Assembly: GCA_037178855.1 (NCBI GenBank) | Contig: JASJZC010000002.1 | Location: 7,142,501-7,206,500, forward strand | Reading direction: 5' to 3' | DNA length: 64,000 nt | Source: Oscheius sp. JU75 | Lineage: Eukaryota; Nematoda; Chromadorea; Rhabditida; Rhabditidae | Part shown: in pieces, positions 58,401-64,000 of the stretch | Numbering within the stretch: position 1 is the first letter of the stretch | Layout of the letters: the number at the start of each line of letters is the position of its first letter | The notes under the pieces: model-generated | Seen by the model: only the letters and a program-made list of their open reading frames with translations | What the model was told of the DNA's origin: nothing | The model's database searches: none | Made by a program: the position numbers and the translations under genes

Positions 58401-60103
58401 GCTACACGACCAAGTTGACAGCGGACCTGAAAAGAATGGACAGGATTCTGTATCTCATGACAGAGTACGAGAATAATCGTCTCCAGAGGAGAGCCTGGGC
58501 TGAGAAAATGCATACTCGACAGATGAGACACTTTTTCGAGGAAGAGTTCTACGAGGTACGCTTAACATTTGTCGTTACTAATAAAAATTAAGGGATACTA
58601 CCAAGTGGTCATGAAAGATCTGGATCAGACATTGAGAAAAACTATTCACGAGGTGGAAAAGGACGACTGGCCGAAGTTGAAGCGATTCGTGGAGAATGGA
58701 ACTGCTATCAAGGTTAGAGTTATCGTTGTGAACTCATAAAATAGTTTTCAGACTGGAGCCATCCTCTTTTTTGAGGCCCCAACTGAAGAAAACCAGCAAA
58801 AGTTCAAGAATTTTCTAATGGACGTTCACAATTGCACTATGACTGATGTTAAAAGAGTAGCCACAAAAGAATTGAACGAATTCAAAAAGTCCTTCCGACA
58901 ACTACAAGCCACTTATGCAAACATTTTCAAGAAGGAGTTGCCGGATTTCTTGGAGAACTTTGAGTTTGGCAGCAAGTTTATCAGGTAACCATTCCTCTGA
59001 AGTTTCATTCTAATAAATCTTGCAGTGATAACTTCGCAATGGTCAACGTTCATTTCCATCAAATGTACATCGAGAGATGGTCACAGGATCGAACCTATAC
59101 TTTCTGGAGTTTAGCTTGTAATTTTATACCAACTTCCAACTTAAATTTATTTTAGGTGATATCGGTGGAGCTTTGGGATTGTTTTTGGGAGCTAGTCTAC
59201 TGACTATCATCGAGCTCGTATATCTCTTTTTCCAGTACGGTTATTGCACTGAATGGATGAATAAGCTGGCTCAGTGGTATTTGGTAGAAACATACTGGCT
59301 AACTATTTAAATTTAGCGATCCAACCGGAGTCCTCTGCCCACAAGCAAAACAGAGAAAGAAGGAGAATGGACACTATACTCCGTCTGAAAGTCTAATGGA
59401 TAAGAGTTCGAGGATACATCACGAACATTTGTAGTCAGTCAGATTTGTAAACCTGTCTACCTACCTTTTAGTACTCCAAAACCAAACTGGAACCATCCTC
59501 CTCGTCCGCAATCATTACCCAAACCGTCGGGTACGATAATTCCAATGATAGAGGAGATGGAAGTCGCGGATCATCCTCCACCTTATCGACACTCCCAAGA
59601 TCTGAGTGAAATGACTGATGATTTATTGACGCCGATGGAAACATCACAAGCGTCAATGTTATTCCCGCCAATTGATTTTAAGGACAGGTGAGTGACTAAG
59701 GGTTTGTGCAAATCCTTCTGTCTTTAGTCTTGAAGCGATAATTACCTTAATTTCATTGCTGCAGACCTTTAATTTTTTTTTCTCTTTTCTTTTAAATACT
59801 TTTTCACGTTTTCTCGTTCCAATTAAAATCTTTTGTGTTTTGCCACAATAAAACTTCTCAGAATTTCAGGCTGAGCGAAATAACAGAAGAGAACAGTAAT
59901 TTGGACTCGGACGGTAAACTGAAATCATTCGAGTCGAGAGAGGACGAGCCGTTGGCAGAAGAGGAAGAACCGGAGGTTTGTTATTCGCCAATAACTTTTT
60001 TGAAAAGAAGTTTTAGAACAACAGTGAACCGCCGTCATCGTCAATGGACGCGGTTCCGCCTCTCTTCAGCAGCAGTCAGACCGAGAAGAGTACGACGCTG
60101 TAA
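55446..60103 (+). CDS. DEG/ENaC sodium-channel subunit with a long helical extracellular insert
   Basis: Amiloride-sensitive channel family subunit, trimeric at the plasma membrane. About 21 exons join in phase from 55446 to 60103. The N-terminal cytosolic part is followed by TM1 (RLWWALILFFILLATYQIYS) and the post-TM1 signature PSTIPFPVVAVCNNNQFR. The Cys-rich ectodomain includes GINIPSGYSMGIPFRMQQ, NTCNCSMRR and CLPPCQVIDY. After an acidic run (EDAEEEDEYE) comes a charged, mostly helical stretch of about 400 residues (57620-58984; AHRAYEKQSRYQDDIFLRT). Then come the pre-TM2 region and TM2 with the GAS selectivity filter (DIGGALGLFLGASLLTIIEL). The cytosolic tail is Pro/Ser/Glu-rich. AATAAA overlaps the stop codon. 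The nearest subfamily cannot be named with certainty. Confidence 0.93.
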
Positions 60104-60107
60104 ATAA
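60102..60107 (+). terminator. Poly(A) signal overlapping the DEG/ENaC stop codon
   Basis: TAAATAAA at 60101-60108 joins the TAA stop (60101-60103) and AATAAA, giving a very short 3' UTR. A (CTT)n tract (60117-60136) follows. Confidence 0.55.
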
Positions 60108-61882
60108 ATATGAAATCCTTCTTCTTCTTCTTCTTCCACTTTAATCGAATTCCCGAGACACTTCATTTATTCACTACGTGCATTAGGAAGATGAGGAGCG
60201 GCTACCGTTGCTTTTTTCAAGACTCTCTCTCTCAGAGCCTTTCTGTCTCTCTTTGCAGAGTGCGAAATTGAGGCGCGAAAATTGGATCTTAAATTGACCT
60301 GAAGAGAGTAGGCCCTCGGGCTATCCCCCGCACCTCTTCAAGAGTTCGGTCATTCTAACCTGACTCAACAAAACCAGTTAGTTGACTGGCATCCCTCGAC
60401 CAACCCATAATCGTGATCCACACACTGCCAGTCTATCGCCACAAATCATCTGCTTTACTGCTTCCCCGGAGTCTACTGCTCTCTTTTTGCTGATCCTTCC
60501 TCTCTGCCCTATTATGTGTGAGTGCCCTTTCCCTCTTCTCTTTCCCGGGCTCAAATTTCTTATGACTCCCCTCCGTCTCGTCGATGTGTGTGAAAACATC
60601 CAATAATTCGCCTTTTATCCTACCTCAAATCTGTATTTTGTGTTGAAAAGAATGAGGGAGGGTAGTTTGAGAATGTTTTGACTTGGACATCCACTTTGAA
60701 TTATTAGCCTAATCATTCCCAAATGTTCCTCTTCAGCTGGTCCTGACAATAATATGGCCCAATTTATTCTGAACCAAGCTCTCTCGTATTTTGATCATTT
60801 GAGCCTCTAATATACACTTACAAGGAATAATTAGACACCGATCGTGAAGAGAAAGAGATTGATGATTGTTTTGCCATTACCTGAACCAGTTCTTTTCTCG
60901 AAAACGTGTCAGTGCAGTCCGTCTTTTGTTCCATTGTGTCAAATGCCAAAACTCAATTCCCCATCGCATCACGGTTTTTGTCTGCCCTCTCTCGCCGCGG
61001 AGGATCCATTTAATCCATCTCCTCATCTCCCAGTCCTGATCTTGACTCAATTTACTCTAAATACTGTTGTCTCTGCAAGAAAGTGAAAAGACGTGTTTGT
61101 TGTGAAGACCGTCTTTGTTTAATGCGCGTAGCGGTCACTATCAATCGTCTTTCGATCGCACTTTAGCCATTCCAAAAGGCGAAAAGGCACTATTTGCACA
61201 GTAAAAAGCTGGCTAAATTATAACACGTCATCCAGCCGATGAGCTGCTCTTAAAAAAAGAGTCACTCGAGCGAATAATAGCCATTTGCTTCTTCCTTTTA
61301 CTCTCTTCTACCTTCTTTCCTCCTTTTTTTGAAAAGGTATATTGATCATCCGGATCAGCTGTACATAATGTCAGCTGTGCATTCAATCCGTCTCTGTCGC
61401 CTTCCCTCTTCATAATCATCAGGCGATCATGTTTCAGTGTTCTAGGAAAAAGTGTCGAGTGTCTAATTAGAATTAACTACCAGTCACGTAGTACTTTGAT
61501 GATACTTTTTGGGAGGATAAGGAAAAATTGAGTCACTTCAGCCTGCTTTCTGCGACGCTAAAAAAATAATATTTATCTCCTCGACTTTGTTTCACACCAA
61601 GTCTTTCGGTAGGACTATATTATACTTCCCTTTCTAACTATTAATATGTTTTGTCTACGAAATTTCAAAATTTAATCTATAATTTTTTAAATTATTCTAG
61701 CCGATAATGTTTTTGTAAACATTCTCGGAGGAAGCTAGCTATTGTCACAACTTCTTGTAAATGAAATATCGAAATCATCAAACTTTTCTCAGACGATCTG
61801 TTTATGAGGAACTATCTTTCGATTTTTTTTCAATAATCCGATTGCCTCCTCCAATAAAACTCTCCTTTTCAGACCTCGATGG
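60104..61882. other. Intergenic region with CTT microsatellite
   Basis: 1.8 kb. A (CTT)n repeat lies at 60117-60136. The rest has no supported gene; short frames on both strands are low-complexity. CCTTTTCAG (61863-61871) just before the next gene is a likely trans-splice acceptor. Confidence 0.5.
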
Positions 61883-62377
61883 CATGAGATGTATTGTGCG
61901 TGGTCTCATAGCTGCCCTACTAACCGCTCTGCTTTGTCTTTACGTGGCTTTAAATTCCTCCAGTGTCACACGCTACGATTACTATGATCCAGGTATTCAA
62001 TAAATTTATTGTAACTGTAGAAATTTCAGAAGACGACGAGGCAGTACGTCTTTTGGAAGGAATTGACGTTACAACAGCTCCTCCAAAGCAAGAAGCGTCA
62101 ATATCTGCTGTAATTGTCGTAGTTATCTGTCTCATCATCATTTCTGTTCTCATCGCCGGTACCAGTTAATACATTTAAGTAAAAATATACCACCGTTTTA
62201 GGTATAATTGTAATCGCACTGTCCATGGAGGCTTCGCTGCACGACGATATGCCTTCAGAGGACGAAGAATCATCTTTTCTATATCCTGATAATGTCCCAG
62301 AAAAACCGACGTTTGCCGGCCTGGAAGGTTACGATGACATGTTCGACGACGAGACTTCAACTACTAGAGAGCTCTAA
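61883..62377 (+). CDS. Small membrane protein of unknown function
   Basis: Three exons, 61883-61992, 62030-62158 and 62202-62377, in phase; about 137 residues. Signal peptide or first membrane segment VRGLIAALLTALLCLYVAL, a short acidic ectodomain with RYDYYDP, then a strong membrane segment (SAVIVVVICLIIISVLIAG continuing IIVIAL). The cytosolic tail is acidic, with FLYPDNVPEKP and YDDMFDDE motifs. No family recognised. The ATG lies 11 bases after an acceptor-like CTTTTCAG. AATAAA follows at about 62444. Confidence 0.7.
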
Positions 62378-62672
62378 ACATTTCACTTTCTAATCGTTTC
62401 TGCCAATTGTTAGTACGGGTACGAGATCCATGAAGCCTGTGATCAATAAAGAGTTACGCATTTTGTTTTTGAACTTCGGACACGCACAAAAGATAGAATG
62501 TAGCTTGTTACATGCCAGAAATTTCTTTGTGTTTGTATGCGGACGCTAGTCTAACCGAAATCCATAAAAACAAGAAAATAACTTCTCTTCTTTCAACTCA
62601 TCGCCTCTCAGTCGATAAAAATCTCTTTCTCAGAACTGACATTCGGACTTTAAGCTTTCATCTGCTCTAACG

Positions 62673-62896
62673 ATGAGGACTTTGCTAGTATTCGCTATAA
62701 TTTTACTTTCATCTATAATAGTACAGCCTGTATGTCATCGATGCCCTACAGTCTCTTCTGTCTTTTTCAGCATTAAAGAAAGGTTCCCTTTCCTGGTGAG
62801 CTCAGTTTAGAAAAACCTAAATTGTTGCTTTAGGATTTCCTAAAACATCGAGATGGCAGCAAAGTGCGAGTCTTCGTTGGGAGTAGAGCTTTCTAG
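62673..62896 (+). CDS. Possible small secreted peptide
   Basis: Starts MRTLLVFAIILLSSIIVQP, a good signal peptide. One intron (62800-62834, GTGAGC..CTTTAG) joins FPFL to DFLKHRDGSK and the frame ends VRVFVGSRAF. A second GT..CAG pair near 62731-62771 would break the frame, so it was not used. The end resembles that of the protein at 38276-38635 and the position relative to the neighbouring peptide and collagen genes is mirrored, which supports it. About 61 residues; no known family. Confidence 0.45.
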
Positions 62897-63159
62897 CCTA
62901 CTCTCGAGATCATATTATTATATTTCATGTTTTAACACAAAGTCGTTCTAAAACAAAGTTCTTAGAAGAGGTTGCAGCCGTTTCTTTACTTTGTTACCCA
63001 CCCACCCGTGGCTCATAAAAGAGTCCAAAGTCGTTAAATGGACGAACTTTAGACGCGTTTCCTAGCAATGTCTGCCAACTAGACGACCCAGCTCTCATTC
63101 TTCACATAGTCTTGAGAATGGTTGGTGCCCTAACATACTTCCAATAGAGAACTTTGCAG

Positions 63160-63393
63160 ATGAAATTCCTACTTGTCCTGCTTCTCATAGACACCGCCTC
63201 GGCTGTTCTTACAAACCAGAATTTCAAGGACCTGGTGCGTATAAGAATGAGAATCCAACAGTTTATTCGGGTGAGAAACAACTTCCAATAAATTGCGGTT
63301 TAGAAGATAAAGCAGGCTCAGGTTACCCGGCTGAAGCAGGCTTATAAACCTATACAGTCACAGAAGAAGTGGCTCGACTATTATGACAACTAA
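63160..63393 (+). CDS. Small secreted peptide, paralogue of 37803-37913
   Basis: Exons 63160-63270 and 63304-63393 over a 33-base intron. Signal peptide MKFLLVLLLIDTASA, then VLTNQNFKDLVRIRMRIQQF, clearly related to the product at 37803-37913. The second exon adds a basic stretch (RKIKQAQVTRLKQAYKP) and the end SQKKWLDYYDN. The ATG follows TTTGCAG immediately, so it may be trans-spliced. The last eleven codons lie inside the inverted repeat (from 63359), and the stop codon is only 29 bases from the stop of collagen copy B on the other strand, so the two 3' UTRs must overlap. Confidence 0.65.
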
Positions 63394-64000
63394 TGCTAAT
63401 GAAAAATTTATTGATTCTAAATTTAACGACGGGTTCCGTCCTCGAAGAAGACTCCACCGTCGAGAGCACAGTACTTGGGGCAGATTCCTCTCTCTCCCTG
63501 TCCTCCCTCCTCTCCGGGCTGTCCAGGGCTTCCGGGCTCTCCGTCGTTTCCGGGCTGGCCAGACTGACCGGGCTCTCCTTTCTCTCCAGGCTCTCCAGGG
63601 GATCCGTCCTTTCCGGGCTCTCCATTGGGTCCCTTGGGTCCAGGCTGTCCAGGACGTCCAGCCGGTCCAGGCTCTCCAGGCTTGGGCTCTCCACTCGGTC
63701 CGGGTTCTCCAGCAGGTCCGGGAGGTCCGGGCTTTCCAGCGGGTCCAGGACGGCCATTGTTGCCCTTGTTTCCGGGCTCTCCAGCCTCTCCGTCGGGTCC
63801 CTTCTTTCCAGGTCCTCCAGGGGCTCCGGGGTTTCCAGCAGCACCAGGTGGTCCAGCAGGGCCGGGAGGTCCAGCAGGGCAAGGCTTGCAGGGAGGAGGA
63901 GTAATGGGCTCACAGGGCTGCTGAGGAGGACGTCCGGGGTTTCCAGGGAGTCCAGGAGCTCCGGGCTTTCCGGGACGACCGGGGCGTCCAGAAACTCCTT
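63359..64000 (-). repeat. Inverted repeat arm B (642 bases, identical)
   Basis: Exact reverse complement of 37081-37722 as far as can be compared by eye, reaching the right edge of the window. It carries collagen copy B and the last codons of the small peptide gene. Confidence 0.9.
63423..64000 (-). CDS. Cuticle collagen, copy B (partial)
   Basis: Minus-strand C-terminal two thirds of a cuticle collagen; the N-terminus lies beyond the window. Within the window the protein is identical to collagen copy A (36765-37658), including the Cys-rich break [13 protein letters not shown] and the end [19 protein letters not shown]. Complete identity at third codon positions and in the 3' UTR means a very recent duplication, ongoing gene conversion, or an assembly effect. 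Since the neighbouring peptide genes have diverged, conversion is the most economical explanation. Confidence 0.9.
   Translation of the reverse strand, partial: GVSGRPGRPGKPGAPGLPGNPGRPPQQPCEPITPPPCKPCPAGPPGPAGPPGAAGNPGAPGGPGKKGPDGEAGEPGNKGNNGRPGPAGKPGPPGPAGEPGPSGEPKPGEPGPAGRPGQPGPKGPNGEPGKDGSPGEPGEKGEPGQSGQPGNDGEPGSPGQPGEEGGQGERGICPKYCALDGGVFFEDGTRR

Noticed and set aside
1-64000. Bacterial-type features (operons with ribosome sites, CRISPR arrays, IS elements)
   Set aside because: All genes are intron-rich and eukaryotic; no regular repeat-spacer array or prokaryotic element is present.

Overview
This is a nuclear genomic window from a nematode. The evidence is internal: cuticle-type collagens with an N-terminal membrane segment and a basic processing site, an astacin metalloprotease with EGF and CUB domains, a serpentine chemoreceptor-like gene, a DEG/ENaC channel, a ROR/CAM-1 receptor, several gene starts placed directly after a 3' splice site (as expected for spliced-leader trans-splicing), and dense genes with very short introns (33-60 bases). 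The species cannot be named. About half of the acceptors I assigned end in TAG rather than CAG, and a few end in TAAG.

Left part (1-10.5 kb): the N-terminal exons of an OPA1/EAT-3 mitochondrial dynamin (minus, cut by the edge), a TMEM41B-type scramblase (minus), Rab-39 (plus), a WDFY2-type WD40-FYVE protein (minus) and, across a 286-base divergent spacer, the Cockayne syndrome A WD40 protein ERCC8/CSA-1 (plus), whose third intron holds two inverted-repeat elements.

Middle (10.5-31 kb): a sparse 3.5-kb tract leads into a roughly 10-kb CAM-1/ROR receptor gene with long introns and a kinase domain lacking the DFG aspartate. Then come a small secreted peptide with a clear TATA box, a mitochondrial sulfide:quinone oxidoreductase, a KCTD-type BTB protein and, tail to tail with it, a secreted Gly-rich protein. 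Beyond a possible two-exon gene lie a degenerate 5S-like sequence and one intact 5S rRNA gene.

Right of centre (31-42 kb): an astacin, a cuticle collagen with a long Ala/Pro-rich tail, a 7TM receptor, a second cuticle collagen, two small secreted-peptide genes, a broken PAN2-like exonuclease fragment and an inactive mariner with perfect 31-base terminal repeats.

Right part (43-64 kb): two genes for low-complexity proteins of unknown function, a type IV (zeta/iota-like) diacylglycerol kinase without ankyrin repeats, a possible Cys-rich secreted protein, a 21-exon DEG/ENaC channel, a small membrane protein, and two more small secreted-peptide genes facing a second copy of the collagen at the right edge. 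The order peptide-peptide-collagen at 62.7-64.0 kb mirrors collagen-peptide-peptide at 36.8-38.6 kb. The collagen part is identical over 642 bases while the peptide genes have diverged. This mirrored cassette is the most unusual feature of the window.
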